In this document: positions 38,641 through 48,183 of the stretch, one piece after another | Numbering within the stretch: position 1 is the first letter of the stretch | Layout: every line of letters begins with the position of its first letter | Origin: Candidatus Dojkabacteria bacterium | Lineage (GTDB): Bacteria > Patescibacteriota > Dojkabacteria > GCA-002793355 | Length of the DNA stretch: 48,183 nt | Assembly (NCBI GenBank): GCA_030583825.1 | Contig: CP129477.1 | Location: 574,308-622,490 of the forward strand | Direction: 5' to 3' | Notes under the pieces: model-generated | Databases searched by the model: none | The model's input: only the letters and a program-made list of their open reading frames with translations | What the model was told of the DNA's origin: nothing | Position numbers and translations under genes: made by a program

Positions 38641-38922
38641 GGCGTAGCTCAGGTTCGTCTCAATGTCCAAAGGTTTGAAGACACATACGTCCTACAAACA
38701 CTTTGGGATTTCGCCTCACCTTCGCTCCGCATAAAACTATTCTCGCTTGGGATATCTTCAAATTCTCTTCATGCTATCAATTGCTCACCTTTTCTCCGCA
38801 ATAATTAGTCCATATTGCGCTTTTTCCTTGCAAACGCAGTGAGTTTCTAATTAGTGAAAGCAGGTTACTCCAAAAAGTAACTTTTGGAGCCGTAATACAG
38901 TCTCTCAACGCACGAGGGGTTA
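38641..38922 (+). other. Spacer before the 23S promoters
   Basis: No gene is seen. It holds the second direct repeat (38703-38732), a partial third box (CTCACCTTTTCTCCGCAATA near 38784), and a hairpin CTCCAAAA/TTTTGGAG (38868-38889) that may help end upstream transcription although no T-run follows. Confidence 0.55.
38703..38732 (+). repeat. Direct repeat with TCGCTCCGCAT box, copy 2
   Basis: TTGGGATTTCGCCTCACC followed by TTCGCTCCGCAT. Compared with 37491-37519 it differs by one inserted base and one substitution. Confidence 0.65.
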
Positions 38923-38951
38923 TTGCAAATTCATACAAATCAGTGTATAAT
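38923..38951 (+). promoter_or_regulatory. 23S rRNA promoter P1
   Basis: TTGCAA (38923-38928), 17-nt spacer and TATAAT (38946-38951), followed downstream by a second promoter. Confidence 0.8.
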
Positions 38952-39008
38952 TCTATTCAGAAACTAGAAAATCAAATCCAACGATTCCTCAATTAAAAAA
39001 TGTACTCC

Positions 39009-39037
39009 TTGTAAAAGGCATTAGTCGCTGGTATAAT
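39009..39037 (+). promoter_or_regulatory. 23S rRNA promoter P2
   Basis: TTGTAA (39009-39014), 17-nt spacer and TATAAT (39032-39037). The predicted start near 39044 leaves a leader of about 170 nt that contains hairpins (AAAGAAGTT/AACTTTCTTT; TCTCAC/GTGAGA) and the 23S processing arm. Confidence 0.8.
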
Positions 39038-39187
39038 ACTGCACGCACATAAAACTAACCTCCAGAATCTACGGAAAATAAGGAAGAAAGAAGTTCTCTT
39101 GTCAAAGAGGATTTCAACTTTCTTTAAGTCCTAATCTCACGTTTTCGTGTAAGTGAGAAACGATCGCCACTTCGTTGGTGATTGTCG

Positions 39188-39212
39188 GAACTTTGACAAT
39201 TGAATAGGTGGT
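39188..39212 (+). other. 23S processing stem, 5' arm
   Basis: GAACTTTGACAATTGAATAG plus GTGGT pairs with 42406-42431. The arms bracket the 23S gene just outside its terminal helix (GTGATTAAAAAAGA with TCTTTTCTAATCAC). Confidence 0.85.
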
Positions 39213-39214
39213 GT

Positions 39215-42340
<3,126 letters not shown>

Positions 42341-42405
42341 ACATTTATCTTTGAGCTTGCTTGAAGATAAAGGCGCGTAGTTACAATAGGAACGAAACGC
42401 CCAAA

Positions 42406-42431
42406 ACCACCTATTCAGTTGTAAAAGTTTC
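42406..42431 (+). other. 23S processing stem, 3' arm
   Basis: ACCACCTATTCAGTTGTAAA plus AGTTTC is the near-perfect complement of the 5' arm at 39188-39212. A further hairpin (TTTATCTT/AAGATAAA, about 42345-42373) lies between it and the mature end. No clear terminator is seen before the convergent toxin gene. Confidence 0.85.
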
Positions 42432-42486
42432 GAACTTCTCACAAGAAGGACTCGATTTTCACAAACTTTTTATAGAAACAAATTCT

Positions 42487-42864
42487 TTATGAGAGATACT
42501 TTTTGGCAGCATTTTTAAGTTTTCTGTCAAAAGTGACAAGTTGAGATTTTTTTCGTTTTGCAATTGCAAGAATCATACAATCATTAGCTTTTAATGATCG
42601 TCTTGTTCGTGAAGGTAAAGTTTTTATGAATGCAATGTCTTTTGCTTCAGAAAATTCTAGTTCCTCAGCAATTTCATCAACGAATTTGCTGAAAGGATAG
42701 TCCTCGCCTGAAGCATACAACTCTACAAGCGCATTAAATGGTACATGTAGGGGTAGTTCTTCTTCAAGTAGCTGAGCATAAATTTCATGTGCTTTTCTAT
42801 GTAAAATATCATCAGGCACAAACAGTGCGTAGAGAAAGCTTGAATCTAAAATGTATTTAGTCAT
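42487..42864 (-). CDS. PIN-domain toxin of a toxin-antitoxin pair
   Basis: This 125-residue protein is the size of VapC ribonucleases. The PIN acidic residues are in place: D7 (YILDSSF), E48 (LVELYA), D95 (ANDCMILA) and D113 (VTFDRKL), so it looks active. VapC enzymes cut tRNA or rRNA; the target here cannot be told. Its start overlaps the end of the upstream antitoxin gene by eight nt, typical of translational coupling in such operons. It converges with the 23S gene. Confidence 0.88.
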   Translation of the reverse strand: MTKYILDSSFLYALFVPDDILHRKAHEIYAQLLEEELPLHVPFNALVELYASGEDYPFSKFVDEIAEELEFSEAKDIAFIKTLPSRTRRSLKANDCMILAIAKRKKSQLVTFDRKLKNAAKKYLS

Positions 42865-43117
42865 CTTTACGCATGAATTGTTTTAGCTCTCTCCCACTTT
42901 TGAAATACTTCGGTTTGTAATGCTTATATTTATTAATTAACTCTAAAAGCTTCTGATGGCGTGCCTTTTTTGTACTTAAGATAACGTCTTTTGATATAAG
43001 AGTCATCTCTTTTTTCTCTGGCTTTTCTTTAACAATACGAATATGTTTTCCTTCGAAGAGTTGTTCGAGATAATAGCCGGCGTTATTTTGGAACTTTGTA
43101 GAGCTTACTGTTATCAT
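42857..43117 (-). CDS. Phd/YefM-like antitoxin
   Basis: The 86-residue protein begins MITVSSTKFQNNAGYYLEQL, the Phd/YefM DNA-binding start in which a T/S-x-x-F/A-R/Q-x-N pattern precedes a helix. A basic, disordered-looking C-terminal part would wrap the toxin. It precedes the PIN toxin in the usual antitoxin-first order and probably represses its own promoter through the inverted repeats upstream. The length and low similarity to well-known members leave some doubt over the exact family. Confidence 0.8.
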   Translation of the reverse strand: MITVSSTKFQNNAGYYLEQLFEGKHIRIVKEKPEKKEMTLISKDVILSTKKARHQKLLELINKYKHYKPKYFKSGRELKQFMRKDD

Positions 43118-43121
43118 TTTA

Positions 43122-43178
43122 TAGCTAACAAATAAATATTATTGTAGCTATTATAACGTGGCAATAATATATTGTCTA
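43122..43178 (-). promoter_or_regulatory. Toxin-antitoxin promoter and operator
   Basis: On the - strand TAGACA (43173-43178), 17-nt spacer and TATAAT (43150-43155). An inverted repeat, TAGCTAACAA (43122-43131) with TTGTAGCTA (43142-43150), covers the predicted start site. A second imperfect one (GGCAATA/TATTGTC, 43160-43176) covers the spacer. The placement fits autorepression. Confidence 0.65.
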
Positions 43179-43223
43179 CCAAGCTAAATACTCAATACTC
43201 CTGCTTTTATAGAGAAAATATTT

Positions 43224-45200
43224 TTACAAATCTTCACCGCCCATTCTCCAAAATGCGAGGCCTTTGATTTTGTATTTCTTGGCAAGTTTTTCGCGCTCTT
43301 GAACAGCACGTTTATCGAGATGAAACATTACTCGATTAATAGAGCCGTCTCGAAACGTGGAACGAACTTCGCTATTCCAAGTATCAAAGTTTTCGTTATA
43401 TCCGCGTATTGTTCTTTTTATCTCGGCAATATCATCGTGTTGCAGTGAGATTGTGTTTTTCTGTGCAACTGAAATCTCTTGGTCATTATTTGGCCCAGCT
43501 GGATCGCTTGATGAAGGCTCTGGCCATCCGTGAGAATAAATTGGCAATGCGAGAACTAACTTTTCTGCAGGAACTTTTTGCAGCGCATAGTCTAAGATCG
43601 CTTCGTTCCAAATAATCGGCGATAACGGGCCAGGAATAATACTGCCTTGGCTTGTAAAATCGTATCCCATGATTCGGATTTCATCCACATGTTTTGCAAG
43701 AAATGCCCAATCCTGAACTTGCCTCGTTTGTGGAAGGAATGTGTATATCTTTTCATCACTCCATTTAGGGAGCACTGTAAATACGAGAGTTTTGTTGGTT
43801 TTCTTTAGTTCAACACTGAGTGTCTCAATAAATTTCTCGAATAATTCTTTGTCTGCGAGATAGGTACTTTCATAGTCTAAATCAATACCAACATAGTTAT
43901 TTTTGTTCACCAAGTCCACAATATTCTTAATATGCTCGTCAAAATGATTATTCAAGGCCTCGCTTAAAATATCCGGGTCAAATTGTGTAATTGTAGGAAT
44001 GACGGTAATATTGTTATTTCTCGCAATTGAAAGTAATTCTGGATGATTTACGTTTCGTTCAACCGTAAATGTTCCATCTTTATTTAAAAAGTACCAAACC
44101 GGTGAAATCGTATTCCATCGTTTTGGATTTGCTCTGAGCGAAGTAAGTGCTCTCGCCATTCCCCAGTCAGGAATCCACGCAATGTATTGAGTATTTCCTG
44201 AAATATCTCCAGAAAGATCAGGAAGGGCAAACTGGTGGCTAAATTGCTTTGTTACAGTCAGAGTTGACGAAATTGAGGGACTTTCCAAATCTAATCCATA
44301 CCACACATTCAATTTATACAAAAAGTTATTTTCTTTTGGCTCTGAGGTTGGTACAAAATATCCTCCGGTTACCTGTGTCCAGACTTTTCCAGACTTAACA
44401 ACAGATTCCTGTGTTGATGCATAGAGAACTTCTGAGCTATATGCCTGCTGAATAAACATCCCTGATGGATCATTTATTTTCCATAAAATTGCTGGAACCT
44501 TTTCTGCTTTGATGTCAATTTCTAGCTGTGGCAAACGAGTTACAAATGGCGTTAGTTGCTGTTTGTCATTTCGCAACAGTATAAAAGACGTCTTTCCCGT
44601 CGTATTTTGCGCAACAGATGGCGGAGTAGCAAGAAAACTTTCTAAACAGGCTTCGTCTTGAACACAGGCAAACATGTGCAACGTGTGGCGAGAAGCTTCA
44701 TCAAAGAACTGTACGCTTTTTTCGTAAGTTACTGGCGAAGATGGTAAGAGCTCCATTGATTCAGTATTCGTAGAATATACAAAACATGTATATTTTAGAG
44801 TTTTGCATGTTTCGGCTAATGCCTCTGGAACAAAGAAATGTGCGACGGTTGGCGCAATTTCAGATTGTAATTCTTCTACAGAAGCAACAAGCAAATATAC
44901 CGGAGTTCGCTGCTTGAGCGTGGTAATAACTTCGCTTGAAAGCATTGTGCTATATTCAAAAACATAGCTGGAATATGCTGTTTTATCTGAAAGTAAGCGT
45001 GTTTGTTCTGCTTCTGTGAGCTGGTTTCCTGCCGTAAGGTAGAAAACCGAACTAAGATCCGGCTTTTGAGGCTCTTGTGCCTGTTGCTGAGAAAAGGAAG
45101 GTAATTTGCCCAAATATGCGAGAGTTGCAATGATCACTAAAACAATAATAGTAATTATTGCAATTCCAATAATAATGAGTTTTTTACGGGAGAGAGGCAT
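43224..45200 (-). CDS. Membrane-anchored GH18 glycoside hydrolase
   Basis: The 658-residue protein has an N-terminal membrane anchor (about 6-29), an unassigned region of about 300 residues with Cys pairs, and a GH18 barrel (about 335-658). The catalytic DxDxE motif is present as GIDLDYES with E444 as the proposed acid. Other GH18 strands are YIAWIPDW, VIPTITQF, IRIMGYDF and LVLALPIYSHGW. The end GLAFWRMGGED matches the YaaH-like branch that acts on peptidoglycan-type glycans rather than classic chitinases. It is probably external and acts in cell-wall remodelling or on host or neighbour glycans. It is read toward the toxin-antitoxin pair, and its start lies only about 40 nt from the divergent 5S gene. 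Confidence 0.87.
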   Translation of the reverse strand: MPLSRKKLIIIGIAIITIIVLVIIATLAYLGKLPSFSQQQAQEPQKPDLSSVFYLTAGNQLTEAEQTRLLSDKTAYSSYVFEYSTMLSSEVITTLKQRTPVYLLVASVEELQSEIAPTVAHFFVPEALAETCKTLKYTCFVYSTNTESMELLPSSPVTYEKSVQFFDEASRHTLHMFACVQDEACLESFLATPPSVAQNTTGKTSFILLRNDKQQLTPFVTRLPQLEIDIKAEKVPAILWKINDPSGMFIQQAYSSEVLYASTQESVVKSGKVWTQVTGGYFVPTSEPKENNFLYKLNVWYGLDLESPSISSTLTVTKQFSHQFALPDLSGDISGNTQYIAWIPDWGMARALTSLRANPKRWNTISPVWYFLNKDGTFTVERNVNHPELLSIARNNNITVIPTITQFDPDILSEALNNHFDEHIKNIVDLVNKNNYVGIDLDYESTYLADKELFEKFIETLSVELKKTNKTLVFTVLPKWSDEKIYTFLPQTRQVQDWAFLAKHVDEIRIMGYDFTSQGSIIPGPLSPIIWNEAILDYALQKVPAEKLVLALPIYSHGWPEPSSSDPAGPNNDQEISVAQKNTISLQHDDIAEIKRTIRGYNENFDTWNSEVRSTFRDGSINRVMFHLDKRAVQEREKLAKKYKIKGLAFWRMGGEDL

Positions 45201-45204
45201 AGTA

Positions 45205-45233
45205 TTGCATTCATAAATTTATCCTGTTATAAT
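45205..45233 (+). promoter_or_regulatory. 5S rRNA promoter
   Basis: TTGCAT (45205-45210), 17-nt spacer and TATAAT (45228-45233). The expected start at about 45239-45241 coincides with the mature 5' end of 5S rRNA. Confidence 0.85.
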
Positions 45234-45237
45234 ACAT

Positions 45238-45354
45238 TGCTTGGTGATTAGAGCGGGGTAGACCCACCTGATTCCATTTCGAACTCAGAAGTGAAATATC
45301 CCAGCGTCGAAGATACTTAGATTTTCTCTGGGGAAAATAGATCATCGCCAAGCA
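45238..45354 (+). rRNA. rrf: 5S ribosomal RNA
   Basis: The 117-nt gene has the terminal helix TGCTTGGTGA/CGCCAAGCA and the core strings CCATTTCGAACTCAGAAGTGAAA and CCCAGCG. It stands alone, 2.9 kb after 23S, with - strand protein genes on both sides, and has its own promoter and terminator. Confidence 0.95.
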
Positions 45355-45366
45355 TTTTCTTTTTTT
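45345..45366 (+). terminator. 5S terminator
   Basis: The closing strand of the 5S terminal helix runs directly into TTTTCTTTTTTT (45355-45366), so the rRNA's own stem appears to act as the terminator hairpin. Confidence 0.75.
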
Positions 45367-45456
45367 AATATTCTAAAAGAACTCTCACATTCAAGTTTTT
45401 CACTTTCTTGTGTTACTTATTATCTGAAACTGTACACGTAATTCGAGAGTACCTAC

Positions 45457-46308
45457 TTACTTTGATTTCGGCTGAGCTTTTTGATCAATACTCGACCCAT
45501 TCAGCCTCTCATGAAATAGTTTTACCCCAAGCTGCTGAATAAGTCCAACAAAGTTTTGAATAATCAAATAGACTGAGATAATAGAAGGAAATGACAACAT
45601 GCTGAAAGTTACCATAATTGGCATAATATACAGTGTGGATGTGCTCATAGACTGAGCAAATGTTTCTTCAAAGCTAGGCTCTGCATTTGGATCGGCAGGC
45701 TTCTTTGGAACCATCGCGTTAGGATTCATTATTTTCATGTTAATATACGTCGGCAGGAAGTTGGAAAGTCCAACAAGCGCGATAAGAATAATGTATGGTA
45801 ATGAGCCTACAATGTTCTCAAGAGAAAGATGTGCCACGGGATTGTCCATAATTGCAATACCTAGCAGGTTTGTATTAAAAGTTGCCTGACCAAGATTGTT
45901 TAATGCATTTTGAACAAAAGAATATAGTCCCGGCATTGTTTCTGGAGTATATTTTGTGAAGGTTAAGACTGATTGATACAGTGCAATAATAATTGGCAAC
46001 TGAATAACAAAGTTTACAAAACATCCCAATGGATTGTATCCGGCATCTTTGTAAAGTTTTTGCTGTGCTGTCGCAAGTTTCTGCGGTTCCTTTTTAAACT
46101 TTTCCTGAAGTTCCTGAAGTTTTGGCCTTAGAGAGTTGAGTTTTCGTGTATCACTAAACTGCTTATATACAAGTGGAGTCATCAATAAACGAACAGCAAG
46201 AATAATAAGCACTATGCTTGCACCTAAACTACCGGTAAGTACGTAAAAATAGAGCAGAAGGTTATGAATCGGGTTAAAAATAATTGTATTCCAAATTTCT
46301 CCTAGCAT
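45457..46308 (-). CDS. yidC: YidC/Oxa1 membrane protein insertase
   Basis: The 283-residue protein is the short form lacking the large periplasmic domain of E. coli YidC. It inserts and folds membrane proteins with or without SecYEG. Five hydrophobic segments are visible. The first holds the conserved arginine (R40, LAVRLLMTPL) that sits in the hydrophilic groove. The cytoplasmic hairpin LRPKLQELQEKFKKEPQKL is typical, as is GCFVNFVIQLPIIIALYQSV. The basic tail (QKAQPKSK) may contact ribosomes. It belongs to the usual rnpA-yidD-yidC cluster but is separated from yidD by an opposite-strand gene and has its own promoter. Confidence 0.95.
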   Translation of the reverse strand: MLGEIWNTIIFNPIHNLLLYFYVLTGSLGASIVLIILAVRLLMTPLVYKQFSDTRKLNSLRPKLQELQEKFKKEPQKLATAQQKLYKDAGYNPLGCFVNFVIQLPIIIALYQSVLTFTKYTPETMPGLYSFVQNALNNLGQATFNTNLLGIAIMDNPVAHLSLENIVGSLPYIILIALVGLSNFLPTYINMKIMNPNAMVPKKPADPNAEPSFEETFAQSMSTSTLYIMPIMVTFSMLSFPSIISVYLIIQNFVGLIQQLGVKLFHERLNGSSIDQKAQPKSK

Positions 46309-46316
46309 GACATTGT

Positions 46317-46345
46317 AGTATATGAGATTTTCAGTTTAAATTCAA
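46317..46345 (-). promoter_or_regulatory. yidC promoter
   Basis: On the - strand TTGAAT (46340-46345), 17-nt spacer and TATACT (46317-46322), with eight nt to the ATG, so at most a one- to two-base leader. A perfect 14-bp palindrome (AATACTTAAGTATT, 46360-46373) lies just upstream and could be an operator for either divergent gene. Confidence 0.7.
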
Positions 46346-46397
46346 TGTAAGGAGGCAACAATACTTAAGTATTAGTAGAACTGATTTTTTGAGGGAT

Positions 46398-46439
46398 AGT
46401 TCATGGTTCATAGTGAACCATGAACTTATATGATATAAT
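46398..46439 (+). promoter_or_regulatory. Perfect operator and promoter of the wHTH-phosphoribosyltransferase
   Basis: AGTTCATGGTTCA (46398-46410) and TGAACCATGAACT (46414-46426) form a perfect inverted repeat with a TAG centre. Its right part covers the -35 position of an extended -10 promoter (TGA-TATAAT, box 46434-46439). Transcription would start at about 46446, the first base of the ATG. Confidence 0.8.
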
Positions 46440-46445
46440 AATCAT

Positions 46446-47432
46446 ATGAAAACTTCTGTCGCAATATTGCAATATATAAAAGAGCGAAAAGAGGCTTCTG
46501 CTAAAGAAATAACTGATTTTTTGGATATTTCTTCCCGTGCAGTATTTAAACAGCTTGCAAAGCTTACTCAAGAAAGAGTGCTTACCAAAATTGGAAAGCC
46601 ACCCAAAGTATTCTATAAGCTTATAGAAGAGACACCGGAAATCCGCGAGTCTACTGATAATGCAGCAGTCTATTTTACCGATGAACAGGAAAGAATCATT
46701 GCCGAAAATTTTCTCTATATAACGCCGTTGGGTGAATATTTTGAAGGAATCAATGCTTTTATAAAATGGTGTCACGATAGAAGCCTTAATCCTTTGCAAC
46801 AGGCAGACCAGTATAAAAAGATTGTTGAAGGCATTAACAAATCACGAAAGAATGGTCTTATTTCTGCTAAAAGTAAAATAAAGTCGGAATTTGGGAAAAG
46901 CTACCTTAAAGAGGTCTATTATCTTGATTTTTACGCAATCCCTCAATTTGGAAAAACAAAGCTTGGGCAACTTTTGCTATACGCGAAGCAAAGTCAGGAT
47001 AAAGCAAGAATCAGGATGATTTCTGAGATTGCAAAACCTCGTATTCAAAGTATTCTTCAGGCACATCGAGTTAACGCTGTGGCTTTTATACCCCCTACAG
47101 TAAAGCGTGAAATACAATTTATAAAAGAATTGGAAAGGAATTTAAATATATCTTTGCCAATGATCAAGGTTTCAAAAGTAAAAACCCCTATTATTGTTCC
47201 TCAGAAAACATTGAATAAGCTTGAAGATAGAGTATTAAACGCTCGGAACACTCTTGTTGTTGACGATCAGAGAGTGTTTAAAAGAGTCCTCCTTATTGAT
47301 GATGCGGTAGGATCGGGCGCAACGCTAAACGAAACAGCTAAAAAACTAATCGAGTCAAAACAAGCGAAGGAAGTCTATGGACTTGCAATTACAGGCAGTT
47401 ACAAAGGCTTTGATGTTATCTCCGAGGTATAA
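46446..47432 (+). CDS. Winged-helix regulator fused to a phosphoribosyltransferase
   Basis: The 328-residue protein has an N-terminal winged helix (about 1-62; KEITDFLDISSRAVFKQLAKL is the recognition region). A middle domain (about 90-170) follows, then a type I phosphoribosyltransferase fold related to ComF, with the PRPP loop VLLIDDAVGSGATL (about 281-294). Such pairings, for example PurR of Bacillus, use the phosphoribosyltransferase fold as a PRPP sensor. It may therefore regulate nucleotide or competence genes and itself through the operator upstream. The ATG at 46446 coincides with the predicted transcription start. It sits between yidC and yidD on the opposite strand. Whether it is a regulator, an enzyme or both is unproven. 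Confidence 0.82.
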   Translation: MKTSVAILQYIKERKEASAKEITDFLDISSRAVFKQLAKLTQERVLTKIGKPPKVFYKLIEETPEIRESTDNAAVYFTDEQERIIAENFLYITPLGEYFEGINAFIKWCHDRSLNPLQQADQYKKIVEGINKSRKNGLISAKSKIKSEFGKSYLKEVYYLDFYAIPQFGKTKLGQLLLYAKQSQDKARIRMISEIAKPRIQSILQAHRVNAVAFIPPTVKREIQFIKELERNLNISLPMIKVSKVKTPIIVPQKTLNKLEDRVLNARNTLVVDDQRVFKRVLLIDDAVGSGATLNETAKKLIESKQAKEVYGLAITGSYKGFDVISEV

Positions 47433-47569
47433 TTTTCTGCAATATGCTCGAAGGTATTGCCACGCGCGGCATCCTATGATATTCTGTAACCAAGATCGGC
47501 ACTGCCCACACCGTATTTTTCTTCCAAATGCAAATAAGCATTCGTCAACGCCAAAAAATGTTCAATCTT

Positions 47570-47860
47570 TTAGATATTTTTGCTTTTCTTTAAAATCCAT
47601 AGTTTTTCCGGGACTTCTTCGTGCGTTCCAACTGTCGTAAATAAAGGATTGCATCGGACAATGTGCCACGCTCCCATTACTATTCCCAAAATTCCATACC
47701 CTGAAATAGCCTGTTTTGTGTACTCTGAACATGTTGGAGTAAACCTACATGTTGATCGGCGAATTGCTCCGTGATCGGGAGAAGTTGTGTTCTGATACAC
47801 GATAATCAGCTTTATAAGAAATCTTCTAAGCCAGCGATCTAAGGAATGCAGCAATGTCAT
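47570..47860 (-). CDS. yidD: YidD membrane protein insertion efficiency factor
   Basis: The 96-residue protein matches the family: an amphipathic N-terminal helix (FLIKLIIVYQ), SP.HG, CRFTPTCSEY with C38 and C44, AI..YG, and the terminal RCNP (C70). YidD helps insertion of inner-membrane proteins by YidC. Its ATG overlaps the end of rnpA by 35 nt, so the two are co-translated. The 137-nt spacer downstream has no clear terminator. Confidence 0.95.
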   Translation of the reverse strand: MTLLHSLDRWLRRFLIKLIIVYQNTTSPDHGAIRRSTCRFTPTCSEYTKQAISGYGILGIVMGAWHIVRCNPLFTTVGTHEEVPEKLWILKKSKNI

Positions 47861-48183
47861 TTTTTACTGTATCTATATTAGTACGAGCTTGCTCGAGAGG
47901 TTCACGAATAACTATCAGGCAAAATAGTCCTTTTTTTTGTAGGTCGGGCTCTAAACTCATAATAAAAGGCTTTAACTGCCTCCGGATTTTATTGCGATAC
48001 ACTGAGCGGGTATCAACTTTTTTTGTGACGGAAATCACAAATGGATGGCGTATCTTTGCATAGAGCTCTTTTCCCAATGAAGAAGAAGTAACAACTTTTG
48101 CAACAACAAATCCACTGGCAAATTTCCCTCGCTTACCGGTTTTTACTACATCATCAATCATTTTGCGGGTGTAGTGGCGTAAA
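47826..48183 (-). CDS. rnpA: Ribonuclease P protein component, 5' end outside window
   Basis: RnpA is the protein subunit that helps RNase P RNA cut the 5' leaders of tRNA precursors. The basic motif RNKIRRQLK fits the family's RN..KR..R signature, and GKRGKFASGFVV matches the N-terminal GKR segment. The in-frame ATG at 48161 is not the true start: upstream codons (LRHYTRK) are open to the window edge and fit the expected N-terminal helix, so the gene continues beyond 48183. rpmH would be expected next. Confidence 0.9.
   Translation of the reverse strand, partial: LRHYTRKMIDDVVKTGKRGKFASGFVVAKVVTSSSLGKELYAKIRHPFVISVTKKVDTRSVYRNKIRRQLKPFIMSLEPDLQKKGLFCLIVIREPLEQARTNIDTVKNDIAAFLRSLA

Noticed and set aside
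46349-46355. AAGGAGG on the + strand between yidC and the wHTH gene
   Set aside because: No start codon follows at a useful distance before a stop.

Overview
The window looks like a chromosomal segment from a Candidate Phyla Radiation (Patescibacteria) bacterium. Four things point there: a divergent 16S rRNA whose changes keep base pairing, rRNA genes scattered as separate transcription units, very large secreted DUF2341/LamG proteins, and short, nearly leaderless genes with standard TTGACA/TATAAT-type promoters. The code is standard: large frames are uninterrupted and TGA is not needed as a sense codon. I cannot name the phylum from sequence alone.

Left part (1-4.6 kb, + strand): the 3' end of an unknown gene; a strong promoter and long leader; 16S rRNA with a paired processing stem; an FkbM-type methyltransferase gene just outside that stem; then tRNA-Ile(GAT) and tRNA-Ala(TGC) with their own promoter and a clear intrinsic terminator. 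The terminator ends this unit 35 kb before the 23S rRNA.

Surface-protein region (4.6-38.6 kb): on the - strand, a secreted beta-helix protein is followed by a CHASE sensor with no output domain, and a GT2 glycosyltransferase lies nearby. On the + strand come a 1700-residue tail-fibre-like secreted protein, four giant tandem DUF2341/LamG proteins (about 1650-2200 residues each) that share an N-terminal signal region and a C-terminal tail, and a membrane-anchored protein of the LytR_C type. The giant genes are separated by short structured repeats and a conserved hairpin-plus-ribosome-site leader. The paralogues are mosaics of each other's domains, so this appears to be a locus where surface adhesins are duplicated and reshuffled.

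Right part (38.6-48.2 kb): 23S rRNA has two tandem promoters and its own processing stem. It is followed by a Phd/VapC-type toxin-antitoxin pair and a GH18 hydrolase on the - strand. A solitary 5S rRNA has a promoter that should start transcription at its mature 5' end. The conserved rnpA-yidD-yidC cluster (- strand) is interrupted by an opposite-strand winged-helix/phosphoribosyltransferase gene that has a perfect inverted-repeat operator over its promoter.

Main points of interest: a completely split rRNA operon with a dedicated promoter for each part; covarying changes in the 530 loop of 16S rRNA that defeat a common survey primer; structured intergenic repeats and leaders in the adhesin array; domain mosaicism; and recurring -10 elements placed 5-9 nt before start codons, which implies leaderless translation.
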